Positions 1-7,412 are shown, counted from the first letter of the stretch. The stretch: DNA of 64,000 bases from Komagataeibacter xylinus (GCF_031081985.1 NZ_JARWSK010000006.1:186001-250000), one strand, 5' to 3'. The notes: a model not told the origin generated them from the sequence alone. Made by a program: numbers and translations.

Positions 1-1383
1 ATGGAGCAGGGCGTCCCAGTCATCGGGGCTGGTGGACGGGTCGGCTGGCATCTTGAAATGGTCGATGACCCAGCTTTCACCGCCGACGCCCCAGCCGCGC
101 ACGAAGCCCTCGAAATGGCGGGCCTGTATGTCGACCGCTGCGGTCATGAAGCGGACACCCGAGGGAACGGTGCCCATGGTCAGGGTCGCTTCCGCGCGGT
201 CAGCGATGACAGTGGCGTCGATACTGCCGACCGCCTTGGGTGGCTCGAAGGGCAGGCCCCAGCGTTTGACTGTCACGTCCTTGAGTTTCTGGACGGCTTC
301 TTCCTCGCCATTCTCGACTGCCCGGCGCGCCTTCTCCATTTCATAGGCGAGGGAGCCGATGCCGCCGATCACGAAGGGAGACATGGCGCCGGTGATCCAG
401 AACCCCGCGATCTCCTTGGCGACCAGTTCTCCGGTTATGTCACCATCTTCGCTGATGGTCTGACCCATGCCGACCCAGACGCCATCACGGTTCATGGCGC
501 GCCGCCATTTGTCCTCGATCAGGGTGCCGCAGCAGGGGCAGACAAGCCGTGCGGTTTCCTTGATCTCATCAAGCGGGGCATCTGCTGGCCAGTCCAGCGT
601 CATGACACGCTGGCCCATCGGGTTGGGCGAGGAATAGGCGTTACAGTTCGGGCAGGGCCAGTACCAGATGTGCCGGTCACTGTCCCGATAGAGGGACATG
701 ACCCCGTTCGTCCATTTATCCGGACTGGCGCCAGCTGCCATGTCTGGATGGCTTTCGGCCAGCACCATGGATTCATACATGAATGACTGCCGACGATAGC
801 TGGCCAGTTCATATGTATTGCCGCCGCAGGCATCCAGTTCGGTAATGATGACGCGTGGTGCGGATTTCTGGATAAGATTATTGTAACTGGCCGCCAGAAA
901 CTGCACCCACATGCCGGTGAATTTCTTGAAGTGCATGGAGTTGTCGCGTGGCAACTTCCCCTGCTTGTCTTTCAGACGCTTGTGGCTGTCGATCAGCGGA
1001 TTGATTTCTGCCTTTACATATTCCTCAATCATCGCATCGGTTGCGCTGTAGACCAGCATATCCGCCGGGTCTGCATCGATGGACTGGCACATCCAGTTCT
1101 GGCCGATTGCGGTCTTGCCGCTTCGTGCCGGGCCGACAACGGCGGTGGTCAGATGATTACGGCTGCTGAGCGCCCGCATTGGCCCGACCAGATAAGGAGC
1201 CTCATCATGGTTCCATCGCCCGACGTAACCGCCGCCACGATTATCCAGGTAGCGGTGAAGTGCGGCATAATCGGCAACATCTATCTGCTCTGGCGGCAGG
1301 AAAGCCTTGATGGCATTCGAGATGACCGCGCGCGGATCAGCAAACCTCACCTTAGACAAGGGCGTCGGGCTGGAGACCGTCAT
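1..1383 (-). CDS. Phage terminase large subunit, GpA-like (3' end cut by window edge)
   Basis: This is the ATPase/nuclease motor that packages phage DNA. It reads leftward and runs off the left edge, so only about the first 461 codons are present. I translated it from the complementary strand. It opens with an ADPRAVISNAIKAFLPP stretch typical of GpA-type terminases. A Walker A-like VVGPARSGKT follows near residue 90, and a Cys pair (CPNC) and a CPCC pair lie near residues 230-280. The chosen ATG at 1383 overlaps the small-subunit gene by about 30 bases. A GTG at 1350, one base after that gene's stop, is the main alternative. Head and portal genes would be expected to the left of the window. 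The family call is by motif and context; the nuclease domain is only partly visible. Confidence 0.85.
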   Translation of the reverse strand, partial: MTVSSPTPLSKVRFADPRAVISNAIKAFLPPEQIDVADYAALHRYLDNRGGGYVGRWNHDEAPYLVGPMRALSSRNHLTTAVVGPARSGKTAIGQNWMCQSIDADPADMLVYSATDAMIEEYVKAEINPLIDSHKRLKDKQGKLPRDNSMHFKKFTGMWVQFLAASYNNLIQKSAPRVIITELDACGGNTYELASYRRQSFMYESMVLAESHPDMAAGASPDKWTNGVMSLYRDSDRHIWYWPCPNCNAYSSPNPMGQRVMTLDWPADAPLDEIKETARLVCPCCGTLIEDKWRRAMNRDGVWVGMGQTISEDGDITGELVAKEIAGFWITGAMSPFVIGGIGSLAYEMEKARRAVENGEEEAVQKLKDVTVKRWGLPFEPPKAVGSIDATVIADRAEATLTMGTVPSGVRFMTAAVDIQARHFEGFVRGWGVGGESWVIDHFKMPADPSTSPDDWDALLH

Positions 1384-1996
1384 CTTCCGTCTCACCTATC
1401 TTCATGTCATCCAGCACCTTCTGGACAGCTGTGCGCTGCATGTCCGCCAGCTTGCTCTCAGCCTGCCGGATCATGACATCCGGCCATGACTGCTCGCGGC
1501 CCAGCTGGCGGATGAATACATTGATGTCCCGACCGAGGCGCCCGAATACAGACGTGAACAGGTCCTGCACTTCCTCGGCATTGACCAGCTTTCCAGCGCG
1601 CTCGGCCTGTTTCATCTGCAGGTCCTGCAGGCGCGCCAGGTCAAGCTGTTCCTTGATGGGGATGCGCGGGCCTGATGGCTGCGCGACAGGTTCAGGCCAT
1701 AACGTGAGCTGGAGCTTCATCAGCTCCGCGTCCCGATCTGCCTCTTTGGCGGCTTCTTCTTCCCGCCGGGCCGTGAGGAAGGCCAGAACCTCATCAAGAT
1801 GAAAGGTCCAGCTCACGCCGTTGCGGCCGCGCTCGACCACGGGAAATTCTGGCCAGCGATCTAGCCAGCTGGTCAGGGTCGGCAGCGATATCCGCAGCCG
1901 GTTGGCCAGTTCGCGTTTGTTGACGGTCGGACGAATGGCGGTGGCCTGACCATCCTGCGCTGCCTCATTGTCTGACAACAACACCAATGGAAACAC
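1352..1996 (-). CDS. Phage terminase small subunit, Nu1-like
   Basis: This is a DNA-recognition subunit of the packaging enzyme. The N-terminal part has a Nu1-type winged HTH: TVNKRELANRL, then SLPTLTSWLDRWPEFPVVERG. A charged helical C-terminal half follows (LARLQDLQMKQAERAGKLV), as in lambda Nu1-like proteins. The open frame extends upstream to 2248, but that extension is low-complexity Pro/Arg/His and unlike a phage protein. I therefore place the start at a GTG at 1996, four bases after AAAGG; another GTG lies at 1984. The 3' end overlaps the large-subunit gene. The pairing with a GpA-type large subunit directly downstream supports the call. Start uncertain by tens of codons. Confidence 0.75.
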   Translation of the reverse strand: MFPLVLLSDNEAAQDGQATAIRPTVNKRELANRLRISLPTLTSWLDRWPEFPVVERGRNGVSWTFHLDEVLAFLTARREEEAAKEADRDAELMKLQLTLWPEPVAQPSGPRIPIKEQLDLARLQDLQMKQAERAGKLVNAEEVQDLFTSVFGRLGRDINVFIRQLGREQSWPDVMIRQAESKLADMQRTAVQKVLDDMKIGETEDDGLQPDALV

Positions 1997-2237
1997 CAAG
2001 CCTTTGTAAAATTTATGAAAGTCAGAGACCTGACAGGGTGCGAACAGCTCGTGGCGCCTGACCCTCCCAGGAGGGACCCACAGGATTTCCCACCATGGCG
2101 GGGGAGGGGAGGAAGGTCTGGCATCGGCGTCAGATCGGGTTACATGACCGCCTCCATCACCATCCTCGCACACGCTATCCCGCAACGAAAAACGGCGTGA
2201 ACCCCGAAGGATGCACGCCGCCTCAACATAACAACCG

Positions 2238-2720
2238 CTATGCGGCAAAATGGGGAATTTGGGAAGTGAAAAATGCAGGCTGTGCGATTTTTCTGGCGAT
2301 GTCCGCTACGGCCAGCTGGTGCCATGACTTGGCCGTGTGATGGTCAATGTGCAGATGATTGGCGATCTTCCGCCATGTCCAGCGGTATCGATGCGAGATC
2401 GGATGCACGACCAGGCGCAGGCAGACCACCTTGCGCCAGTTCAGCCGGTCATCGCCGATCAGGCCGATCCATGACAGGGCTTCATCCATGCGCGTGATCG
2501 CGGCCGAGCCGGGGCGGGGTGGTCGCATGTCCTCGGCCGGGCAGGCGTTGATCCAGTCGAGGTCGGCATCCTCCAGCATCTCGGGCCATGCTACGCGCAC
2601 GCCGCCGGGTTTCAGGCCATGCGCGGGGAGTGCCGCCAGCGTGCATCCGGCCTCAAACAGCCGCTGGCCAACCACATCGGCCACGGCCAGACCCTCGGGG
2701 ATGGTGAGGGAAGGCCTCAT
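2238..2720 (-). CDS. DUF6362-like phage protein with HTH-like C-terminus
   Basis: A 160-residue protein whose central TRMDEALSWIGLIGDD and later WTWRKIANHLHIDHHTAKSWHQLAVADIA resemble DUF6362 proteins. Those are small phage and mobile-element proteins with a C-terminal helix-turn-helix-like segment. The start codon overlaps the stop of the upstream replication gene (ATGA at 2717-2720), so translation is probably coupled. It sits between the replication genes and the terminase genes, where a late-gene regulator or packaging accessory would be plausible, but no function is established. The roughly 240 bases between its end and the terminase small subunit contain no convincing gene. The family assignment is from recalled consensus, not from a search. 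Confidence 0.65.
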   Translation of the reverse strand: MRPSLTIPEGLAVADVVGQRLFEAGCTLAALPAHGLKPGGVRVAWPEMLEDADLDWINACPAEDMRPPRPGSAAITRMDEALSWIGLIGDDRLNWRKVVCLRLVVHPISHRYRWTWRKIANHLHIDHHTAKSWHQLAVADIARKIAQPAFFTSQIPHFAA

Positions 2721-3658
2721 GCCGCTGCCCGCGCACTGGCAATGAAGTCCTCGCGGCGCGGCTGGGGCGCGTCGCTGCCATTGGCTGCAGCCAGCACCCA
2801 CTGGCGGTGTGCTTCCACGTAGGCTGCTTCCGCCGCGAACTCAGCTTCCGTGGTGCAGACCAAGGCAGGGATGTCGCGGGTCTTGATCGCCTGCTCGATG
2901 GCAGCGTTGAAGTAGCCCATGTGTTTGATCGCGAGGCCTTTCTGGCGCTGGCGGTCGGTCACCTTGGCCACCACGTCCATCACCAGCCGCTCAGTCTCGG
3001 CAGCGTTCAGCCCCTCGGCCAGCGCATCGGCCACCCACTGGCGCACCTGCCCCCAGTTGCCGCGATCACGCGCCGGATCGAAACCGGCTGCCTCCCATGC
3101 CTTGCGCCCCAAAACCCTGAACACCGCATCAACGTCCTGTGCCGCAGGCTTAGCTTTAAGATTATTACTAACCTCTAAGCTAAGCTTAGGATCGTGGGTT
3201 TCGCGTTGGGTTTCGGTGGCCATGTCTTTTCCTCCTGCAATGCCCATGATGGCGGTGCGCTGGCGCGGATCGTGCTGCGGTTTCGGGTTGGCTTTCGTTG
3301 GCGGCCGTCCGCCCTTTTTCCCATTCTCACGCGCCGCCAGCGCCTTGCGTGATGGCATGAGCGCGCCGGGCAGCCCGATGGTGCCGCTGGCGGCATCGTG
3401 GGTTACCAGCTGGGTTTCGGCGTAGGTTTCCAGATGGGTTACCAGTTGGGTTACATCCATGCGCAACCCGACCTCGGCAATCTCGGCCAGCGTGGGCGCG
3501 CCGCCCTTGCCGGGCACCAGCACGCCGTCGGTGCCGTATTCGATGATGTAGGAGATGAGCTGCACCCATATCCCGATGGCGGCATGGCCCAGCGCGCGCA
3601 GGCGGATGTTGTGCGTCGCCATCTGGAGCATTTTCTGTTCGGTTGTCACGCGGGCCAT
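2717..3658 (-). CDS. Putative phage replication initiator (winged-helix N-terminus, origin repeats inside the gene)
   Basis: A 313-residue protein. The N-terminal ~90 residues (HNIRLRALGHAAIGIWVQLI, then PTLAEIAEVGL) look like the replisome-organizer winged helix found in phage initiators. A basic linker with GKKGGRPPTK lies around residues 110-125. A low-complexity stretch follows, then a helical C-terminal domain (residues ~170-290). The gene directly follows a second winged-helix-like gene and a DnaB helicase gene, which supports a role in loading helicase at the phage origin. Its own DNA carries 12-bp tandem repeats and an AT-rich stretch (see the origin entry), the lambda O arrangement. 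The function is inference; the repeats are directly visible. One base separates its ATG from the stop of the upstream gene. Confidence 0.7.
   Translation of the reverse strand: MARVTTEQKMLQMATHNIRLRALGHAAIGIWVQLISYIIEYGTDGVLVPGKGGAPTLAEIAEVGLRMDVTQLVTHLETYAETQLVTHDAASGTIGLPGALMPSRKALAARENGKKGGRPPTKANPKPQHDPRQRTAIMGIAGGKDMATETQRETHDPKLSLEVSNNLKAKPAAQDVDAVFRVLGRKAWEAAGFDPARDRGNWGQVRQWVADALAEGLNAAETERLVMDVVAKVTDRQRQKGLAIKHMGYFNAAIEQAIKTRDIPALVCTTEAEFAAEAAYVEAHRQWVLAAANGSDAPQPRREDFIASARAAA
3149..3458. other. Candidate phage replication origin inside the initiator gene
   Basis: The segment combines three 12-bp-phased repeat groups with an AT-rich stretch in otherwise GC-rich DNA. The AT-rich stretch is 3150-3187, about 70% A+T, with CTAAGCTAAGCTTAG-type short palindromes. 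The repeat pairs are GGGTTTCG at 3196 and 3208, and a weaker CGGTTTCG/GGCTTTCG pair at 3278 and 3290. The main array of five units is at 3399-3458. In phage lambda the origin lies inside gene O, as iterons bound by O next to an AT-rich unwinding region. The layout here is the same, with AT-rich DNA beside the distal repeat pair. Function is inferred from this layout and from the neighbouring dnaB. Confidence 0.5.
3399..3458 (+). repeat. Five tandem 12-bp iteron-like repeats
   Basis: On the + strand the cores GGGTT, GGGTT, AGGTT, GGGTT and GGGTT begin at 3400, 3412, 3424, 3436 and 3448, exactly 12 bases apart. The full units are TGGGTTACCAGC, TGGGTTTCGGCG, TAGGTTTCCAGA, TGGGTTACCAGT and TGGGTTACATCC. 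Because 12 bases equal four codons, the encoded protein shows a four-residue repeat (TQLV-THLE-TYAE-TQLV-TH). The same 12-base spacing recurs at 3196/3208 and 3278/3290. Confidence 0.85.
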
Positions 3659-3659
3659 G

Positions 3660-3944
3660 TCAGTAAGCTTTCAGGCGGTAGCCATTCCGGAAGGGCTCCA
3701 GAATGTCGAGCTGCACCAGCTGCTCGATTGCGGTGCCGACTTCGGCGGCATCAGCCGCCACAAGCCGGGTGAACTGTTCTTTGTCGGGTGCCGTGCGCAC
3801 GGGCGCGCGCAGTTCCGGCATGAGATCGGCCGCGTCGGTCAGCTCCAGCCACATGGCGCGGGCCGAGAGGCCAAGCAGCCGCCAGCGGCGGTCTGTCATC
3901 AGAACGCGGGCATGTTTTCCGGGGCGTTGACGCGGCGATTTCAT
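3660..3944 (-). CDS. Small winged-helix-like phage replication protein
   Basis: A 94-residue protein with RRWRLLGLSARAMWLELTDAADL followed by AADAAEVGTAIEQLVQLDILEP. That is the helix pattern of replisome-organizer-type winged helices and resembles the first 90 residues of the larger initiator directly downstream. It begins ten bases after the small membrane-protein gene, with AAAGGA provided by the end of that gene. It ends one base before the initiator ATG. It is likely a duplicated DNA-binding module or an accessory replication factor. I do not recognise a named family. Confidence 0.6.
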   Translation of the reverse strand: MKSPRQRPGKHARVLMTDRRWRLLGLSARAMWLELTDAADLMPELRAPVRTAPDKEQFTRLVAADAAEVGTAIEQLVQLDILEPFRNGYRLKAY

Positions 3945-3951
3945 TGCAAGG

Positions 3952-4140
3952 TCATCCTTTCCATCGGCCCCATTGGACGAGGACTGACAGCAGCCCGTAT
4001 CCCCATAGGAAACCGAACATCATCATGAGCGCGGCAGGCCTTCTGCCCGTCACCTCACATCCGGCAAGACCGCAGACCGTGCCCAGCAGGGCGGCGCGGC
4101 CGCAGTCGGCAATCGATGCCAGTACGCGATACCGCATCAT
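3952..4140 (-). CDS. Small hydrophobic phage protein
   Basis: A 62-residue protein with two hydrophobic stretches: around residues 17-30 (AALLGTVCGLAGC) and 37-56 (AALMMMFGFLWGYGLLSVLV). It could be an inner-membrane protein. Its ATG shares one base with the stop of dnaB (TGATG at 4138-4142), and its own end supplies the ribosome-binding site of the next gene. No family recognised. The tight packing in the replication operon is the main evidence that it is real. Confidence 0.5.
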   Translation of the reverse strand: MMRYRVLASIADCGRAALLGTVCGLAGCEVTGRRPAALMMMFGFLWGYGLLSVLVQWGRWKG

Positions 4141-5672
4141 CAGAACTCCGGCGCCGTAATGGTCCAGGCCGGACCGTTTTCACTCTCATCCACATCGCGG
4201 AACCATGTGGTCTCATCCTGGAACTGGAGTGCGCAGCCGCCGGTGGCGCCATGCCGGTTCTTGGCAATGAACACGCTGGCCTTGCCCCTGCTGTCGCGCG
4301 TGCGCTGGATCAGGCTGGCGCAGCGGGCGCTGTAGGCCTCATCCGTCTCGCGGTCATTGCGTGGGATGTTGCCGTCGCCCAACTGCTTGTTCAGGTAATA
4401 ATGGTCGCGGTGCAGGAACAGAACGGTGGCCGCATCCTGCTCCAGCGAGCCACTGTCGCGCAGGTCGGTCAGTTCCGGCCGCTTGTCCTCGCGCTTGGCG
4501 CTCTCGCGTGAGAGCTGCGCCAGGGCGAGCACCGGGATCTCCAGCTCACCGGCAAGGTTTTTCAGGTCCTTGCTGATTTCCGTCATCTTGTGCGTGAGGT
4601 TGAACGAGCGTGAATCGGTCGAGGCACTAAGCAGCCCGACATAATCAACCACGATCAGGTTCAGCCCCTGTTTCGAGCGCTTCATGGCGCGGGCCTGCGT
4701 GCGCAGCTCCGCCACCGTGATGCCCGAGCGGTGATCGATGCGCAGCGGCAGGCTGGCGGCAGCGTGCTCGCCTTCCTCCAGCTCGCGCCACTGGTAGTCG
4801 GCCAGCGGCTCGCGCTGCGTGGTGTCGGCATGGGGCGGAATGTCGTACCGCCGGCCGGTAAAGACCGACAGTGTGGAAAGACCGGCCCATGCGGCACCGG
4901 CACGCGCGCCCAGCTGGGCCGCGCGCATCTCGCCCGACCAGAACAGCACCGAATTGCCCGCCGCTGCCGAACGCACGGCAATGCCGAGCCCCAGCGCCGT
5001 CTTGCCCATGGCAGGCCGCGCGCCAAGCAGCGTCAGGTCACCGGCATGCAGGCCACCGGTCATGCGGTCGAGCGCCTTGTAACCCCACGTAATGCCCGCA
5101 AGCCCATCACCACGCTCGGCCGCAGCGCGCGCGTTGAGGATGGCCTGGCCAATGGCATCGCCAATCTGCACCGTGGGCTGGATCTCCACGCTGCCGGACG
5201 CGATGCGGGTGATGCGACTTTCCAGCATCTCCATCAGGGCGCTGTCGGGCCGGTCGCCGGGCATGCAGCACAGGTCAGCCGTCTCGGCACATACATCAAA
5301 CAGGTTGCGCCGGAACCACGCGCTGCGGATGGCGTGGGCATAATCGGCGGCGTTGGTAATGCCCACCATGCTGCCCAGCAGCGTGGCGAACACCTTGGCC
5401 GCTGTCATGTCGATGGGCAGCAGCGGGTCATTTTCAAACCGGGGGCGCAGCGTAATCGGATCGGCCACGTTGCCCGCCCAGATCAGCGTGCGCATGGCCG
5501 CAAAGATCGCGCCATGCAGCGGCACATAGAAATGCTCGGGCTGGAGGATTTCCTCCACGCGCCCGAACGCCTTGTTATTGGTCAGGATCGCGCCCAGCAG
5601 CGCCTGCTCGGCAGGGACATTGGTGGGGCGCTCGCGCATGGCGGAGCCAAACAGGGGAGCAGGGCCGTTCAT
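4140..5672 (-). CDS. dnaB: Replicative DNA helicase, phage DnaB type
   Basis: A 510-residue hexameric 5'-3' helicase. The N-terminal domain (about 1-125) contains PAEQALLGAIL near the start, typical of DnaB. The RecA-like C-terminal domain carries Walker A GARPAMGKT (217-225), Walker B LIVVDYVGLL, and the motif run QLSRESAKRE ... LTDLRDSGSLEQDA, the classic H3/H4 region of DnaB. The last ~90 residues are longer and more divergent than in host DnaB. The gene lies in the prophage replication operon, with an ATGA overlap to the upstream HTH gene and an overlap with the downstream small membrane protein. It probably works with the adjacent winged-helix proteins at the origin candidate at 3.15-3.46 kb. 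Confidence 0.93.
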   Translation of the reverse strand: MNGPAPLFGSAMRERPTNVPAEQALLGAILTNNKAFGRVEEILQPEHFYVPLHGAIFAAMRTLIWAGNVADPITLRPRFENDPLLPIDMTAAKVFATLLGSMVGITNAADYAHAIRSAWFRRNLFDVCAETADLCCMPGDRPDSALMEMLESRITRIASGSVEIQPTVQIGDAIGQAILNARAAAERGDGLAGITWGYKALDRMTGGLHAGDLTLLGARPAMGKTALGLGIAVRSAAAGNSVLFWSGEMRAAQLGARAGAAWAGLSTLSVFTGRRYDIPPHADTTQREPLADYQWRELEEGEHAAASLPLRIDHRSGITVAELRTQARAMKRSKQGLNLIVVDYVGLLSASTDSRSFNLTHKMTEISKDLKNLAGELEIPVLALAQLSRESAKREDKRPELTDLRDSGSLEQDAATVLFLHRDHYYLNKQLGDGNIPRNDRETDEAYSARCASLIQRTRDSRGKASVFIAKNRHGATGGCALQFQDETTWFRDVDESENGPAWTITAPEF

Positions 5673-5914
5673 GGCTGCTCATCCGTCCGGGCAGGAACAG
5701 GGTCGATTGGCTGGTACATGGTGACCGTGACCGGGCGAAAGCCCAGTGCCAATGGCACCGACTTTCCCAGCCCCTTGTGTCCATTCACCGCATTGGCCAG
5801 CGTATGCATGTTCAGGCCGGTTCTGGTGGCCAGTTTCTGCACGCCACCTGCCTCGCGCACCCGCGTGTTCAGCACGGTGTACATCTCGGTCGCCGTCAGC
5901 ATGGGGCCGCTCAT
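5669..5914 (-). CDS. Small HTH DNA-binding phage protein
   Basis: An 81-residue protein with a helix-turn-helix-like core: VREAGGVQKLATRTGLNMHTLANAVNG. A short C-terminal tail ends RPVTVTMYQPIDPVPART. The pattern fits a Cro/YdaS-like DNA-binding protein of the replication operon. The gene overlaps dnaB (ATGA at 5669-5672) and is itself overlapped by the upstream gene (ATGA at 5911-5914), so the three are probably co-translated. The exact role is unknown. Confidence 0.6.
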   Translation of the reverse strand: MSGPMLTATEMYTVLNTRVREAGGVQKLATRTGLNMHTLANAVNGHKGLGKSVPLALGFRPVTVTMYQPIDPVPARTDEQP

Positions 5915-6156
5915 GACGAACGCCTCCCGCTACGGAAAGAATACGTCACGCGCGCCCGGCCCAGATAGGTGCGGCCAGAGGACGTGATGGACACACTGAC
6001 CTGATTGCTCACCCCCAGCACCTGCATGCGCGAGCGCACAGCGCGGGCCGAGACGCCCATCTTTCGCGCCATGGTGGAAACCGAAACACCCATGCCCGCC
6101 ATCTGGCGCAGCATGGGGTCGAGCCTTTCCCAGTCAATCGATATGGCTGGCATCAT
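5911..6156 (-). CDS. Small HTH phage regulator
   Basis: An 81-residue protein beginning MMPAISIDWERLDPML. It carries an HTH of the sigma-region-4/GcrA-like kind: MAGMGVSVSTMARKMGVSARAVRSRMQVLGV. The open frame extends upstream to 6315, but the ATG at 6156 is preceded by a strong AGGAGAAG and the extension has no family-like features. The last codons overlap the next gene by four bases. It may regulate the replication operon or be a DNA-binding structural accessory; function unknown. Confidence 0.6.
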   Translation of the reverse strand: MMPAISIDWERLDPMLRQMAGMGVSVSTMARKMGVSARAVRSRMQVLGVSNQVSVSITSSGRTYLGRARVTYSFRSGRRSS

Positions 6157-6199
6157 CTTCTCCTGGCACAGGCCGGGCGCAGGCAGCGCCCCCGGCCCA

Positions 6200-6433
6200 T
6201 CAGTGAAACAGGTTCCGGCGCAGCCGAATCTTGAGGCGCGCAATGCGCTCAAGCCGTTCGGTCCTGCGCTCGAGAATGGCGGACTCCCGCAGTGCCCAGG
6301 CATCGAGCGTGCCAACGAGCAGGCGGAAAAACTTCAACACGATCCACGCGCGCCCCCGGCGCATGACCAGCACCAGGCACACGGGCACGCCAAAAACCGA
6401 CGCGCTGATCCAGATGTAAAAGGTGTGCGTCAC
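6200..6433 (-). CDS. Small membrane protein of the prophage
   Basis: A 77-residue protein with one N-terminal membrane segment (FYIWISASVFGVPVCLVLVM, about residues 5-24) and a strongly basic C-terminal half (RRTERLERIARLKIRLRRNLFH). Its topology would be N-out/C-in with a cytoplasmic basic tail. The start overlaps the stop of the upstream gene (ATGA at 6430-6433). No recognised family. A short GC hairpin (GGGCGC/GCGCCC at 6175-6191) lies just after its end, before the next gene. Confidence 0.45.
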   Translation of the reverse strand: MTHTFYIWISASVFGVPVCLVLVMRRGRAWIVLKFFRLLVGTLDAWALRESAILERRTERLERIARLKIRLRRNLFH

Positions 6434-7014
6434 AGCAGGTCCCGCAGTGCGGCCTGCCGCTGCCGGATGTTTTCAAGCCGCTGGCGGATCAGGGCATCCT
6501 CATGCCGCAGGCGGCTTTCTTCCTGCGCCAGGCGGGCTGCGCCCAGCGCGCGCACGGCCTGCCATTCGGCCAAGGTGACGGCACGCACCTCATGGTGCCA
6601 GCACGCGCGCACGCGGCGCACGGTAAAGCCGAGCGCACGCGCCACCTCGGCAAAGGCGCCAGCCAGCCCGAGCCGGTCGCGGCGCGCGCTGACCTCGGCA
6701 CTGACAAGGTTCTGGAACTCATCGCGCAGCGCATCGGCGCACATCTTAGATCTGGCCTCCCGATCCGGACTGGATGCACCCGCGCGCGCGGGTGAAATGG
6801 GCAAAACGTCCGAGCGCTCGGACAAATCGGCCAAAATACCCGCGCGCTCGGACAAAAACGGCAAAATACCCGACACCTCGGACGCCCTCCCTGACATCTT
6901 GATGGATGTCAGAGGGGCGTTTCCCTCGGGTAACGAGCAAGGCAGGGAAGGGCAGGCCGCCAGCGCGCTGGACACGCATGGAAAGCTGGCGGCCTGCCCA
7001 CCCTGAATGGACAT
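6430..7014 (-). CDS. Phage protein with N-terminal ten-residue repeats and helical C-terminus
   Basis: A protein of up to 194 residues. Residues ~44-75 form about three copies of a ten-residue repeat (SEVSGILPFL, SERAGILADL, SERSDVLPIS), encoded by a 30-bp DNA repeat. The C-terminal ~90 residues are Arg/Glu/Gln rich and probably helical, with a possible HTH (GAFAEVARALGFTVRRVRACW). Whether translation starts at 7014 or at an internal ATG (6897) is open, since neither has a clear ribosome-binding site. No family recognised. It is the first gene after the zinc-ribbon regulator, and its end overlaps the next gene by four bases. Confidence 0.45.
   Translation of the reverse strand: MSIQGGQAASFPCVSSALAACPSLPCSLPEGNAPLTSIKMSGRASEVSGILPFLSERAGILADLSERSDVLPISPARAGASSPDREARSKMCADALRDEFQNLVSAEVSARRDRLGLAGAFAEVARALGFTVRRVRACWHHEVRAVTLAEWQAVRALGAARLAQEESRLRHEDALIRQRLENIRQRQAALRDLL
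6781..6890 (+). repeat. 30-bp tandem repeat with 16-bp palindrome
   Basis: Units start at 6781, 6811, 6841 and (partial) 6871, each keeping a (G)CTCGGACAAA...GGCAAAATACC-like pattern; the first unit is the most diverged. The first junction creates the perfect palindrome GTCCGAGCGCTCGGAC at 6808-6823. The repeats lie in the coding sequence of the 6430-7014 gene and encode ten-residue protein repeats, so they could be a protein feature, a DNA-binding array, or both. Confidence 0.75.
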
Positions 7015-7029
7015 GACAAAGCACAGGCA

Positions 7030-7374
7030 TCACTCAGCCACCCTGCGGCACGGCGCGCAGCGGAACAGGAAGCGGCTTTCGGCCACAAACGGCGCCCGGC
7101 AGCGGCAGCAGGAGCGCTTGATGCGCTCTTTCTTCACCTTTGGCTCATATTCGGTGCCGAGGGCATCGGTGATCAGGTTCGAGGCCACATGGTTCGGCAC
7201 GCGCCCCTTGCGCCCGCATTGACGCAGATGCGTCAGGCCAAGGAACCCCACGCGGAAATTGACGGCCGAATAGGTCAGCCCCAGCCTGCGCGCGATCTCG
7301 GCATAGGCCAGCCCCTTGACCAGCAGCGGCACCAGCTCGGCCCGCGCCGCATCCCAATCAACCTTCGCGCCCAT
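7030..7374 (-). CDS. HTH regulator with C-terminal zinc ribbon
   Basis: A 114-residue protein. The N-terminal part contains WDAARAELVPLLVKGLAYAEIARRLGLTYSAVNFRVGFLGL, a GcrA/sigma-region-4-like helix-turn-helix. The C-terminal part has two Cys pairs (CCRCRAPF and FRCAPC) separated by about 12 residues, consistent with a zinc ribbon. Paired palindromes lie immediately upstream of its ATG (7376-7412) and could be its own operator. It heads a run of leftward genes, so it may control that operon. Function is inferred from fold only. Confidence 0.6.
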   Translation of the reverse strand: MGAKVDWDAARAELVPLLVKGLAYAEIARRLGLTYSAVNFRVGFLGLTHLRQCGRKGRVPNHVASNLITDALGTEYEPKVKKERIKRSCCRCRAPFVAESRFLFRCAPCRRVAE

Positions 7375-7375
7375 C

Positions 7376-7412
7376 AGGTATTCACCGATGAATACCTACC
7401 GTTACCGGTAGG
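7376..7412. promoter_or_regulatory. Two overlapping palindromes upstream of the HTH/zinc-ribbon gene
   Basis: AGGTATTCA (7376-7384), CCGA, TGAATACCT (7389-7397) form a perfect 9-bp inverted repeat. CCTACCG (7395-7401), TTAC, CGGTAGG (7406-7412) form a second, overlapping one. They start two bases upstream of the minus-strand ATG at 7374 and face the divergent gene at 7504. The placement suits an operator or a translational hairpin. Confidence 0.5.

Noticed and set aside
1-786. A 261-residue open frame on the plus strand at the left edge
   Set aside because: It is antisense to the GpA-like terminase, whose minus-strand frame is continuous across the whole stretch and carries the family motifs. 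The plus-strand translation has no such features.
6781-6890. Possible CRISPR array
   Set aside because: The 30-bp units are directly adjacent with no variable spacers, and they lie in a coding frame; no cas genes are present.
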